From Pyrinomonadaceae bacterium (GTDB lineage Bacteria; Acidobacteriota; Blastocatellia; Pyrinomonadales; Pyrinomonadaceae), in contig JAVEDP010000025.1 in the NCBI GenBank assembly GCA_030841085.1, positions 186,001-250,000 of the forward strand: 64,000 bases of DNA, read 5' to 3'. Shown here in pieces: positions 34,883 through 45,100 of the stretch. The position numbers and the translations under genes are program-made. The notes beneath the pieces were generated by a model, which saw nothing but the letters and a program-made list of their open reading frames with translations, searched no databases and was not told the DNA's origin. Each line of letters begins with the position of its first letter. The stretch's first letter is position 1.

Positions 34883-36315
34883 CCTTTTTGTTTCTCCAAA
34901 AGCTCTTCCCATTCCGTATGAACAAAACCCTGTTCCGGTTTGTCAGTTCGCTCATAAGTATGCGACCCGAAAAAGTCTCGCTGCGCCTGCGTCAGGTTTA
35001 GCGGCAGATTCGCCGAGCGGTACAGATCGAAATAACTCAAGCTCGCTGCAAATGCCGGAATAGGTAATCCCATTTTGATCGCGTGCGCAGCGATCATGCG
35101 CCACGAAACCTGCGAACGATCGATGCGCGCTCTGAATTCATCGTTAAGCAGCAGGTTGACCAGGGCGGGCTGGCGCAGATACGCGTCCTTTATTAAGCCG
35201 AGGAACTTGGCGCGAATGATGCAGCCGCCCTGCCATATGCGCGCTGTCTCGCTGAGATTGATGTCCCAGGCAAACTGCTCGGAAGCCGCTTTAATAACGT
35301 TCATGCCCTGCGCGTACGAACAAATCTTGGAGGCGTAGAGCGCATCGCGGACGGCCGCAATCATCTGCTGCTTGTTTCCCACCGCTTCCGACGAAGCCGG
35401 CGCGCTGAATTGTTGGGCAGCCGCAACGCGTTCGCTTTTTTGCGCGGAAATGTTTCTGGCCACAATCGCCGCGTCAATCGTCGGGATTGCCACACCGAGA
35501 TCGAGCGCTATCTGGCTGGCCCACTTGCCAGTTCCCTTCTGTCCGGCTTTATCCAGCACGAGATCAACCAAAGGCTTGCCGGTTTCCGGGTCCTTCACGC
35601 GCAGGATCTGCGCCGTGATCTCAATGAGATATGACTCGAGCTCGCCTCGGTTCCACTCATCAAAAATGTCCGCCAGCTCCGCAACCTCCAGCCCCAGGCC
35701 CTGCTGCATGATCCAGTAAGCCTCGGCGATGAGTTGCATGTCGCCATACTCAATGCCGTTGTGAATCATCTTCACAAAATGTCCGGAACCGCCGGGACCG
35801 ATGTAAGTCACGCATGGACCATCGGGAACCTTTGCGGCTATCGCTTCCCAAATCGGACGAATCTGTTCATAAGCGTTGCGATCGCCGCCGGGCATCAAAC
35901 TTGGACCAAGCAGCGCGCCTTTTTCACCGCCTGACGTGCCCGAGCCGATCATAAACATTCCTGTCGCCTGAAGTTCCTTTTCGCGCCGCTCAGTGTCTTT
36001 GAAAAAAGAGTTGCCGCCATCGATGATGATGTCGCCTCGTTCCAGGGAAGGCTTGATCAAATCAATGGTCCAGTCGACAGGATCGCCGGCCTTGACCAAA
36101 AGAATTATTTTGCGCGGGCGCTCGAGCGAGGCGACAAACTCTTGCGGCGAATGGAAGCCAAATAATTGTTTGCCTGTGTGGCGTGCAACAAAGGCGTCAA
36201 GGACCGCCGGTTCGCGATCGTAAACTGCGACCGAGCAACCGTTGCGCTCGATGTTCAGCGCCAGGTTTTGGCCCATCACGCCGAGACCAATCATGCCGAT
36301 TTTTGCTGTGGCCAT
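34879..36315 (-). CDS. gnd: 6-phosphogluconate dehydrogenase, decarboxylating
   Basis: NADP-dependent enzyme that oxidises 6-phosphogluconate to ribulose 5-phosphate and CO2. 478 residues, normal for the long form. GMIGLGVMGQNLALNIERNG is the Rossmann start (GLGVMG at 10-15), followed by GDIIIDGGNSFFKDTERRE, FMIGSGTSGGEKGALLGPSL and KMIHNGIEYGDMQLIAEAYW. The ATG at 36315 with AGGA upstream starts the fold; a longer frame would add 48 unrelated residues read through the palindrome upstream. The stop lies inside a repeat. Confidence 0.95.
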   Translation of the reverse strand: MATAKIGMIGLGVMGQNLALNIERNGCSVAVYDREPAVLDAFVARHTGKQLFGFHSPQEFVASLERPRKIILLVKAGDPVDWTIDLIKPSLERGDIIIDGGNSFFKDTERREKELQATGMFMIGSGTSGGEKGALLGPSLMPGGDRNAYEQIRPIWEAIAAKVPDGPCVTYIGPGGSGHFVKMIHNGIEYGDMQLIAEAYWIMQQGLGLEVAELADIFDEWNRGELESYLIEITAQILRVKDPETGKPLVDLVLDKAGQKGTGKWASQIALDLGVAIPTIDAAIVARNISAQKSERVAAAQQFSAPASSEAVGNKQQMIAAVRDALYASKICSYAQGMNVIKAASEQFAWDINLSETARIWQGGCIIRAKFLGLIKDAYLRQPALVNLLLNDEFRARIDRSQVSWRMIAAHAIKMGLPIPAFAASLSYFDLYRSANLPLNLTQAQRDFFGSHTYERTDKPEQGFVHTEWEELLEKQKG

Positions 36316-36332
36316 AAGAATCCTGAAGAAAG

Positions 36333-36512
36333 ATTTTGCCGCGGATTTACGCGGATAAACGCGAATTGCAGAACCGCGAGCGGTAGCGACCGGATGATGG
36401 GTACAACCTAAGCGAAAAAATCGTAGTGTATTTTTCTTCTGCAACGTTGAGTGTAGCATCCGGTCGCTACCGCTCGCGGTTCTGCATTGGCCGCGTAAAT
36501 CCGCGGCAAAAT
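36333..36512. repeat. Long inverted repeat between pgi and gnd
   Basis: Arms of about 65 bases (left from 36333, right ending 36512) share ATTTTGCCGCGGATTTACGC and AACCGCGAGCGGTAGCGACC with their complements. The right arm abuts and contributes to the pgi stop codon. The 50-base core is AT-rich. MITE-like, no gene. Confidence 0.88.
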
Positions 36513-38266
36513 CACTTCAGCGCGTCCATTAATATCCGTTGCAGACTCTCGAATCCCGCTGATACATCGCTGCCGAGATCCACACGAATCGCGCGACGGC
36601 CATGCGCAATCAGCGACTGAAAATCACCAAGCGCCTGCGCATCTTTGAGAACGCTGAACGTGTACGGTTCGCCCGGAATCGGAAAATCAACTTTGTCCGG
36701 CGCGGTGATTTGAATGAAGACTCCGGAGTCCGGCCCACCTTTGTGTAGCTGTCCGGTGGAATGCAGGAAACGTGGTCCATAACCCATGGTCGTCGCAGCC
36801 TGGGTCGCCTCGCGAACGCTCAGGCGAATTTCTTGTAACGACTCGGAATGTTCGGGTGTCTCTTCGAGGTAGGCTAACAGCGCAACGTAATCGCCGGGCT
36901 TGATTTGTGCACAATGTGCGCGCAGTGCTTCCTGAACTGACCCGCCGGAAGAAGCGCCAACCTCGCCGCCCGCGTACACAGTTAATTGTCCATCCGTTAC
37001 TGATACTTTTTGCTCGGGCAGTTTTCCATCGCTCTTGTATTTCTCGAGCAACGCTTTGGTGGCGTCTTTCGACTCTTGCACGTTCGGCTGGTCAAACGGA
37101 TTAATGCCCAGACGCCAGCCGGCAAATGCCGTCGCCATTTCCCAAATGAAAAACTCCGCGCCTAAATCATATATGTCGTTGAGCACGCGATGGACCACCG
37201 GGTGACCCGCGGCTTCCAACGCTTTCAACTTCGGATTTTCAGCGCCGCCCCGCACGCTTATTGAAACGAAGAGGCGATCGTCGCCATAGCTGGATGGCGC
37301 AGCGAGCGGCTCGCCGGCGATCGGAATTATTCCCTTTCCTTCTTTGCCGGTGCTCTCCGCGATCAACTGTTCAATCCACAAACCCAGGCTCCCGAGCTTT
37401 TCGTCAGTAACAATCGTCAACTTGTCGCGGCCGGCGAGCGCGCACTCGGCCATGGTTGCTCCCAACACTGCTCCCGGATTTTCGTCGATGGGCGCATCCG
37501 CGCCGCACAACTCGGAAGCGGCGACAGCGCGTTTCAGCAATTCAGCAACGTCCAGCCCCATTATTGCCGCCGGCGCCATTCCGAAATACGAAAGCGCGGA
37601 GTAGCGTCCACCGATGTCTGGTTGATTGAGAAAGATTTTCCGGAAGTGGTCTGCTTGCGCCGCTTTCACCATCTGCGTGCCGGGATCGGTTACGGCAATG
37701 AACGAGTCGCCGGCGTTGGCGCCCGTTTCGACCAGACGGTTGTACCAAAATTTGTGAAAGACGATCGGCTCGGTTGTGGTTCCCGACTTTGACGCGACAA
37801 TAAACAGACAGTGCTGCACGTCGATTTGCTTCGCAAACTCATTGATTGTGTCCGGGTCAGTTGAATCCAGCACCAGCAGCTCGGGAAAATCTTCCTGCCG
37901 GCCAAAAGTTTGCCGCAGCACTTCGGGACACAAAGAAGATCCACCCATGCCGCACACCAGCACGTGGCGAAATTGCTGCGACACGCGCAATGTGTCCGCA
38001 AACGTCTTCAGCTCTTCGGCACCCGCCAGCATTTGGCGTGGCACGGTCAGCCAGCCCAGCGCATTGTTGATGATCTTTTGTTGCGGCGGTTCATTTTTCC
38101 AAAGTGACGCGTCCTTGTTCCAGACACGGTCGATTAGGTCTACCTCTTCCGCGTCTGCGAGCGCATCGCGCATCGCGTCGCGCAACTCCAGCGGCAGCGC
38201 CAGCGTTTGTTGCGTAGCTTCGTTGCCGCCAAACTCCAGCCCGGTTTCATTTCCGGCATCATTCAT
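36512..38266 (-). CDS. pgi: Glucose-6-phosphate isomerase
   Basis: Interconverts glucose 6-phosphate and fructose 6-phosphate. The 584-residue protein resembles the isomerase half of transaldolase/phosphoglucose isomerase fusion proteins: LVCGMGGSSLCPEVLRQTFG, VASKSGTTTEPIVFHKFWYN and AGWRLGINPFDQPNVQESKD are SIS-type signatures of the isomerase. No transaldolase domain is present at the N-terminus. It starts the pgi-gnd-pgl run. Its stop codon borders a long inverted repeat. The ATG at 38266 has a weak ribosome site. Confidence 0.92.
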   Translation of the reverse strand: MNDAGNETGLEFGGNEATQQTLALPLELRDAMRDALADAEEVDLIDRVWNKDASLWKNEPPQQKIINNALGWLTVPRQMLAGAEELKTFADTLRVSQQFRHVLVCGMGGSSLCPEVLRQTFGRQEDFPELLVLDSTDPDTINEFAKQIDVQHCLFIVASKSGTTTEPIVFHKFWYNRLVETGANAGDSFIAVTDPGTQMVKAAQADHFRKIFLNQPDIGGRYSALSYFGMAPAAIMGLDVAELLKRAVAASELCGADAPIDENPGAVLGATMAECALAGRDKLTIVTDEKLGSLGLWIEQLIAESTGKEGKGIIPIAGEPLAAPSSYGDDRLFVSISVRGGAENPKLKALEAAGHPVVHRVLNDIYDLGAEFFIWEMATAFAGWRLGINPFDQPNVQESKDATKALLEKYKSDGKLPEQKVSVTDGQLTVYAGGEVGASSGGSVQEALRAHCAQIKPGDYVALLAYLEETPEHSESLQEIRLSVREATQAATTMGYGPRFLHSTGQLHKGGPDSGVFIQITAPDKVDFPIPGEPYTFSVLKDAQALGDFQSLIAHGRRAIRVDLGSDVSAGFESLQRILMDALK

Positions 38267-38499
38267 GATTCAGATGTCCGACAAACATGATTGTCGCTCC
38301 TAAAATGTAAGACCTTGAAAATTTGGGTGAACGGAAATAGTCTAGCACGCTTACGATATGCCGCTGAGCGTTGCAAACACGATTTACAGAAGGTTTCCGA
38401 ACACTTCTGAGCTTTGCTCTTTGTTGGCAACGATTTTCAAGCGCCCAAGTCTTGCCGGCAGACCGCCGTTGGGCATCTTCCCATTTCTGAAAGGCTCAG

Positions 38500-39030
38500 A
38501 TGAAAAGCTATAAGACGATCCCGGTTTTGATTGCTCTTTTCCTCTCTGTCTCGGCAAACGCGCAGATGGCGAATCCTGTAAGGCCGCTTCCCGGAGTTTT
38601 TCCCCGTACCTCTCAGGCCAGTCCAACTCGCGACGGGTCCCTGATGAAACCTGCCCACCGCGCTTATGAAGACGCAATGGAATTTGCGCGCACCCTTACT
38701 GAAAACGGCATCAAGGTCTTTAGCGTCCATAAGTCCAAGTTAGACGGCTTCTTTCCAGGGATTGAAAAGGCAGCATTCTTTCGAACGGAGAAGGGCGTGG
38801 TAGAAGTAATCTTCTTCCCTGATCCAAGAGGTGCTGAAAACGTGATAGTGAAGGAGCAGCGACAAGCGGGAAGGTATCTATATTCCTTTGCGGGGCAACC
38901 AAACTTGGCGGCGGCTGGCGGATTCGATAGCAGTCGGCCAATGTATTTTTTGATGCGCCGAAATTGGTTCATTGTTCCGGACACTGAAGAACTGTATAAA
39001 GCGCTGAAGAGTGCGCTGAAAAGAGAATGA
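38500..39030 (+). CDS. Secreted protein, unknown
   Basis: A 176-residue protein with a signal peptide (MKSYKTIPVLIALFLSVSAN, cleavage near AQM). The mature part has a Pro-rich start, then YEDAMEFARTLTENGIKVFS, GIEKAAFFRTEKGVVEVIFF and MYFLMRRNWFIVPDTEELYK. No family is recognised and there is no catalytic motif. It is followed by another secreted protein on the same strand and faces a kinase gene beyond that. Confidence 0.65.
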   Translation: MKSYKTIPVLIALFLSVSANAQMANPVRPLPGVFPRTSQASPTRDGSLMKPAHRAYEDAMEFARTLTENGIKVFSVHKSKLDGFFPGIEKAAFFRTEKGVVEVIFFPDPRGAENVIVKEQRQAGRYLYSFAGQPNLAAAGGFDSSRPMYFLMRRNWFIVPDTEELYKALKSALKRE

Positions 39031-39087
39031 CACTTTCGTCATTCAGCGCGTTGTTCCTCATCTTTTTGATTTGCGAAAGAATAATGT

Positions 39088-39717
39088 ATGAAAACTTTAA
39101 TAGTAATGTCGGTTCTGTTTGTACTTTCACTTTGTCTCATCGCAAACGGGCAAAGCGCAAAGCCGTCTGAAGACCCGGAATCCTTGCGGCAGATGCTGGC
39201 GCATCAGCCAGACCATATAGCCACGGTGACATCGTATTACACGGATAGCACGGAGGGCACCGGAAGAAAGCACAGAATTGCGAGGCTGGGAAATCGACTG
39301 GCAGAAGTGACAGAGGAGGCCATTGTCATCAAAGAACGTGACAAGCCGACCCTTAAAATATTTCCTAAACGGCGGGAGTATTCGGAGGTGCTGTTTCAGG
39401 ACAATGATGATTTTGCAGACTTGCCGGAGACATATGCGAGCCGCGATAGTCTGGTCTTTAAGTCTTTGGGCAGAGAGAAAATTTCGAACTATAACTGCAT
39501 AAAGATCGAAGCTTCATATCACTCTGAATATCTAGCAGACGTGAAGTTTCTGTTCTGGGTGGCGCCGGAACTGAAAGGGTTGGTCCTCAAATCGGAAAGA
39601 TCTTACGGCACGCCCTACAAACATGTGGTGCTGCTCGAGGACATTTCGCTGACCGTTGACGAAGCAATGTTCCGCGTACCCGCAAACTTCAAAAAGGTGG
39701 TGGAGCCGGAGTTATGA
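39088..39717 (+). CDS. Secreted protein with LolA-like fold pattern
   Basis: A 209-residue protein with a signal peptide (MKTLIVMSVLFVLSLCLIAN, cleavage near GQS). The mature chain alternates charged beta strands (HRIARLGNRLAEVTEEAIVI, then LKIFPKRREYSEVL, then YNCIKIEASYHSEYLADVKF, then LFWVAPELKGLVLKSE). The order resembles LolA/DUF4412 lipoprotein-sorting-like proteins. There is no lipobox, so it is likely periplasmic. Its stop is 30 bases from a convergent kinase gene. Confidence 0.6.
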   Translation: MKTLIVMSVLFVLSLCLIANGQSAKPSEDPESLRQMLAHQPDHIATVTSYYTDSTEGTGRKHRIARLGNRLAEVTEEAIVIKERDKPTLKIFPKRREYSEVLFQDNDDFADLPETYASRDSLVFKSLGREKISNYNCIKIEASYHSEYLADVKFLFWVAPELKGLVLKSERSYGTPYKHVVLLEDISLTVDEAMFRVPANFKKVVEPEL

Positions 39718-39747
39718 AAAAACGCCACCGCTTCAGGTTCTGCAATA

Positions 39748-41382
39748 CTAGTTAGGTCGAGCGGTTCGCTCGCCGGGCTTTACAACTCTGGTTGAGCCGT
39801 CGGAAAACTTCACTGTCAAAGTGCCGTCGGCCGCGCGGAAGAATTTCGGCGCCGAAGTAGCTGTGCCAAAGCCGCGTGTTGCAGATTCGTTAGAGGGTGC
39901 TGGTATATTATTTCCGAATTCAGGATTCGGCAGACGCAGCGCCGGGGCGTCAAGCGAACGCCGCGGCCTGGCTTGCTGAGTGTTTGCTGCCTTCTGCCAT
40001 TTGATTACTGCCGCCCGGGAATTCATCGGCACCGCTTCTTTTTTCTTCTCGTTGGCGCGTTCACGATCCTTTGCTTCCTTCTTATTTTCATTAACAAGTT
40101 GGGCCGCACGCTCGCGATCAGACGCGTCCTTTTTCTTTTCGTTAGCGCGCTCGTTGGCTTGCTCGCGATCGCTCGCTTCTCTTTTCGTATTGCTCACGGC
40201 TCTGTTGTTAACCGCCGTGCGATCTGCTTTCGCCGATGCGGGCGGGGGCTCACGAGTATCCGGCACCCTCGCGACAGCTTGACTGGAATCTCCATTAGTC
40301 GAACTGCGCTCTTGCGAGTTATAGAAAATTGCGAAAGCGACCACGCCGGCAATAAGCAGCAGAGCGGCGATCGCCATAGGACCAAAGCGGCGTCGCGACT
40401 CGACCATGGCCAGGCGCGGCCCAGCCTTATCCTTTTGCCTAACCACCGTTTCTTCAGGCTGTGAATCTATTTTCGCTGGCGCATTCATCTCGACTTTGAC
40501 TGGTCCAATATTTATGCGGCCGACGCGTCGTAGCGCTTCGCGAAAATCCGTGGCGTTCGCGTAACGCTCCTCGGGACGCAGCGCCATTGCTTTACCCAGA
40601 ATGCCGGCGACTTGCGGGCCAACCGCTGCATAGATTTTGTTGGCTGGCTGTAGCGGATCCGGTTCGGAGTTAATAACTGCCGAGGCGCGTTCCAACGCGT
40701 CAGCTGGTTTGATTCCCGTCAATAGGTGATAGAGCGTGGCCCCTAACGCATAGATGTCGCTGCGCGGATCGGTGCGCCGGTCCTCGATCTGTTCGAGCGG
40801 CGCATACTGCCGGGTGTAGCCAAAGAATCCGCGCGAAGCCGTGATTGATGTTTCCGAGGGCTTGGCCCGGGCAAGGCCAAAGTCGAGCAGCGCTATCTGG
40901 CCGCCGGCCGCGAGTTTCAAATTGTGCGGCTTAATGTCCCGGTGAATGACCTGACGGTCGTGAGAATGCAAATAAATCAGCGCGTCCAGCAACTGATCGG
41001 CCCAGGCAATCACCTGATCGCGTGGGAATGGTCCGGGCTGCTGCGCAATGATTCTGGCGAGATCGACACCTGCGATGAATTGCATTACCAGAAACGCGCG
41101 ATTGCCTTCGACAAAGTGATCCGTCACGCGCGGCAACGCGGGATGTTGCAAACTCGCCAGCAGACGCGCCTCGTGCTCAAACTGTTTGCGCATTGAAGGT
41201 TCTGCCGAAAGCGTTTCCTTCAGCGCCACGGTTATGCCCAACCGTTGGTCCACCGCTTCGTAAACAGCACCCATGCCACCGCGACCAAGTTTGCGGACAA
41301 TGCGATAGCGACCCTGCACCAGCGCGTCGATGAGGAGCGGGGCGTCAGGGATTACGTCGTTGAATTCTATGGATGCGCTCAA
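39748..41382 (-). CDS. Ser/Thr protein kinase with membrane helix and charged repeats
   Basis: A 544-residue Hanks-type kinase. The Gly loop is GRGGMG (33-38), the ATP Lys is Lys55, the catalytic loop is HRDIKPHN (147-154) and DFG is at 167-169. The full kinase domain runs from about 24 to 290. One membrane helix is at about 332-352 (MAIAALLLIAGVVAFAIFYN). Outside is a run of near-identical charged repeats (KKEASDREQANERANEKKKD), which looks helical. The C-terminus ends in a small basic module (FRAADGTLTVKFSDGSTRVV). The start is TTG at 41382 with GGAGC upstream; no ATG precedes the kinase fold. Confidence 0.9.
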   Translation of the reverse strand: MSASIEFNDVIPDAPLLIDALVQGRYRIVRKLGRGGMGAVYEAVDQRLGITVALKETLSAEPSMRKQFEHEARLLASLQHPALPRVTDHFVEGNRAFLVMQFIAGVDLARIIAQQPGPFPRDQVIAWADQLLDALIYLHSHDRQVIHRDIKPHNLKLAAGGQIALLDFGLARAKPSETSITASRGFFGYTRQYAPLEQIEDRRTDPRSDIYALGATLYHLLTGIKPADALERASAVINSEPDPLQPANKIYAAVGPQVAGILGKAMALRPEERYANATDFREALRRVGRINIGPVKVEMNAPAKIDSQPEETVVRQKDKAGPRLAMVESRRRFGPMAIAALLLIAGVVAFAIFYNSQERSSTNGDSSQAVARVPDTREPPPASAKADRTAVNNRAVSNTKREASDREQANERANEKKKDASDRERAAQLVNENKKEAKDRERANEKKKEAVPMNSRAAVIKWQKAANTQQARPRRSLDAPALRLPNPEFGNNIPAPSNESATRGFGTATSAPKFFRAADGTLTVKFSDGSTRVVKPGERTARPN

Positions 41383-41648
41383 TTAGGGCGAGCTCCGTAA
41401 GAAAAGTTTGATTGATTAAGGACTGCGATCAAGTTGGGGCGAGACCGCGTGGGGCAGGACTGGCTAGTGTCATGTGTCGAGAGCGACACTGATGGAAGTA
41501 TACGCTATGCGTTCATTAGCCCACAAGGAGAAGGGCGGAATGCTTGTGACCAGTTTCGCTGCAAATGTTCGATAAACTTCAGGAAGCTCTGATCAAGTCA
41601 ATGCGGCTAGGCGTTTCCAAAACCCGCGTAGCGGGTGGAAGCATAAAG

Positions 41649-41860
41649 CCTGGGGGTGAAGCGGAGCGGAACCCCAGGACGACGATCGTTAAAAATCCCA
41701 AGCGCGCGAAGCGTGCGATAGAGCAAACCCTGGCAATTTACCTTTCGTAAAGGGCTGTCGGCCACTTCGTGGGCTGTTACTTTTCCCCTGAGCGATCCTG
41801 GGGTTGCGCTTCGCTTCACCCCAGGGCGGGGTCCCCAGCCGAGCATCTCGGCTGGGGTGC
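41649..41860. repeat. Inverted copies of a CCTGGGGTTCCGC-type element
   Basis: CCTGGGGGTGAAGCGGAGCG at 41649 is the inverted counterpart of CCTGGGGTTGCGCTTCGCTT at 41798. A further hairpin CCCCAGCCGAG/CTCGGCTGGGG is at 41834-41858. The kinase upstream region, 41383-41648, shows no gene. Confidence 0.75.
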
Positions 41861-41953
41861 TAGACTTTACGCTATCGCCGCGCTCCGCGGGCTCCGGGCA
41901 ACTTTTTCATATACTTGTTCAGAGCTTCCTTCAGTTTGTCGTCGCGGCGTTAC

Positions 41954-42134
41954 GACAAGCTAAAGCTTATCGGACATCAAACGGGGAGCGCGGCGCCTCG
42001 CGCGCAAGAGTCAAGCAGTTCAGAGTACAAGCTTTAGCTTGAGTGGTTACGTATCAGCAACCTAAAGGTTGGACTCTGAACTGCTTGAACTACTGGGACC
42101 GCCGGCGTCTCGCCCGCAATGAGCGCGCAGCGCG
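41954..42134. repeat. Repeat cluster downstream of the RND pump gene
   Basis: Contains an inverted copy of the 23-bp tandem unit (GACAAGCTAAAGCTTATCGG at 41954), and a 15-base inverted repeat CAAGCAGTTCAGAGT (42012) with ACTCTGAACTGCTTG (42073). It also holds the second copy of the dispersed repeat first seen at 7980 (42092-42134). No gene in 41860-42171. Confidence 0.8.
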
Positions 42135-42171
42135 AAAACGGATTCGACCTACGTGATCTGAGGCGTGAGCT

Positions 42172-45100
42172 TCAATCGCCGGCCGCACTGACGTGTTCGG
42201 GCTTCTCTTCCTGAACATCAACGTCATCCCTTGTACCTGGCTCTTCACGCACGCGTCGTCGTCGCGAACCAACCTTGCCGCGCAATCCCGTCGTCGCGGC
42301 GGCAAGTTTGCGCCAGTGCGCAGTATGCCGCAGATCATCGAGCAATGAATAAACAACGGGCGTGGCTATCAACGTCAGCATCAGCGACAACGTCTGCCCG
42401 CCGATGACAACCACTGCAATCGAACGGCGCTCTTCCGCACCCGGACCAGTACCCAGCGCCAACGGCATCATGCCGGCCACCAACGCCAACGTCGTCATCA
42501 GAATCGGTCGCAACCGATCTCGATTTCCTTGCATGATCGCTTCGTAGCGTTCGATGCCTTTGGCTCGCAAACTGTTCATGTGATCGATTTGCAGGATGGA
42601 GTTTTTCTTCACCACACCAAACAGGACCAGGATGCCCAGCGCGGAATAAAGATTGAGCGTGTCGCCGGTGGCCCATAACGACAGCAGCGCAAATGGGACC
42701 GAAAGCGGCAAGCTCAACAGAATCGTAATCGGATGTATGGTGCTTTCAAACTGCGACGCCAGAATCATGTACATGAAGATGATCGAGAGGATGAACGCCC
42801 AGATGAATTCAGTGAACGTTCTTTCAAGCTCGCGCGCGCGTCCGGATACGGTAGTTGTATAGGCCGCCGGTAGATGCATGTCCGCCGCGGCGCCGCGCAA
42901 CGCTTCAATGCGATCGGCAAGCGCGTAACCCGGCGCTACCGAAGCGCGCACCGATGCTAAACGCTCGCGATCGAGCCTGTCGATGCGCGAAGGACTCGTG
43001 TCGCGCTTAATCTTAACCAGGTTATCGAGCCGCACCAGTCCGCCGCGCGACGAGGGCACGTAAAGCCGTTGAATGGTCGCGACATCGCTGCGATCCCGTT
43101 CATCCAGACGCAACTGCACGTCATAGTCTTCGTTGATCGATTCGTCACGAAAGCGCGATGCCCGGTCTTCCCCGCCAACCATTAAACGCAAGCTGGTGGC
43201 GATATCGGAACTATCAACGCCGAGGTCCGCCGCGCGTGCTCGATCAATCTCGACACGCAGCTCCGGCTTATTAAGTTTTAATGTCGTGTCGGCATCGACT
43301 ATCCCGCCGAGCGTTTGCGAGCGTCTCATCAATTCGTCGGCGTAGCCCGCCAATGCAACGACGTCGGGTCCACGTAGATTGAAGTCGATGTCGAAACGAC
43401 CGCCGGCGCCAAAATTGAACGAGGGCGCGTTACGAACTCCGGTACGCATCGGCGCATATTTCCGCAAGCGCCGGCGCACCTCGAGCATCACGTCCTGCTG
43501 ACTATAGTTTCCCTTAAATGCGTTCAGCGGACTTCCACTCCTGGTTTCTGTCCACAGGCGGCCCAGCGAGAAAGTACGTTCTTCATGCGGCGCGATGCGC
43601 ACGTACACGTTGCCCTGATTGACGCCGCCCAAAAATGAACCGCCGGCGTTGGCCAACACCATGCGCACGCCGGACGTCGAACTAATGTCTTTTTCGATCG
43701 CCTGCATCGTCTCGTTCATGACCGCGAGGTTTGTGCCTTCTGGTCCATTCACGCTGACTTCAAACTCCGCCTCGTCAACATTCGTCGGAATGAACTCCTG
43801 CTTGACGGCGCGGTAAAGTGGAATGCTCGACAATACAACCGCGATCGCTATCACGGTAACGGCAGCGCGGTGGCGCATGGCGGAAGCCAGCATGACCGTG
43901 TAAGCATTATCGATCCAACGATAGAAACCCTTGCGTGAACCGGGCGCGCTGTGCCCGCCGCCCTTACCGGCGTCGTCAACGCGGATAAGGCGCGAACTCA
44001 TCATCGGCGTCAACGTGAAGGAAACCAGCAAGCTAACAAGAATCGCAACTGCGGCGGTGATGCCGAATTGATAGAGAAACCGGCCCGAGATTGACGACAT
44101 GAACGAGACCGGCAAAAAGATGACAACCAGCGACAGCGTCGTCGCCAGCACCGCCAGGCCGATGTCTTTCGTAGCCTCGCGCGCGGCCTCTTTCGGCTCA
44201 ATTTTTTTCTCTTCAATGAAGCGAAAAATATTTTCGAGAACGACAATCGCGTCATCGATGACCACACCTACCATCAGCACCAGCGCCAGCATCGTCACAC
44301 TGTTGAGCGTGAAGTTTAGCGCCCGCATCACGCCGAATGCGGAAATCAACGAACACGGAATGGCAACCGCAGCGATGATCGTCGAACGCCACGAACGCAT
44401 GAACAGAAGCACCACCAGGCTAGCCAGAATGCTGCCCAGCACCAGGTGCTTTTGGATTTCGTGCAGCGCGGCCTCGATGTAGCGCGACTGGTCGCGAATC
44501 ACTTCCGCCTTCACGTCCGCCGGCAGTTGGCTGACAACACGCGGCATTTCCCGCTTGATTCCGTTGATAACATCGATGGTGTTGGCGCCCGACTGGCGGC
44601 GAATCTCCAGCGTCACGGTCGGCACACCGTTGAGGCGTGCCAGCGAACGCTGTTCCTTGGTGCCGTCTTCAACGCGGCCCACGTCGCGAATGCGAATCGG
44701 AGAACCGTTAACATTTGCGATGACCAGGTCTTCGAACGCGCGCGGATCGGTATAACGGCCCAGCGTGCGCAACACTAATTCTTCACGGCCCGTGTTTACA
44801 TTGCCGCCGGGTACGTCCGCGTTTTGGCGGCTGAGTGCGGAGTTAACGGCGGTTACCGGAATCTGATACGCGGCCAATCGTTCGGCGTCGATCCAAATGT
44901 TAATCGCGCGATCCAGTCCGCCAACGACGCGCACTTCGCCAACGCCGCCAACGCGTTCCAATTGCACGCGCACAGTCTTGTCGGCGAATTCAGTCAACTC
45001 GCGAATCGAACGATCGCCCGAAAGCGCGATCGTGATGACCGGCGTGCTGTCGTTATCAAACTTTTGGACTATCGGCGGGGTGGCATCGTCGGGCAGCGAG

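Noticed and set aside
41565-41750. 61-residue plus-strand gene
   Set aside because: It overlaps a palindromic repeat, has no ribosome site, and its composition follows the repeat.
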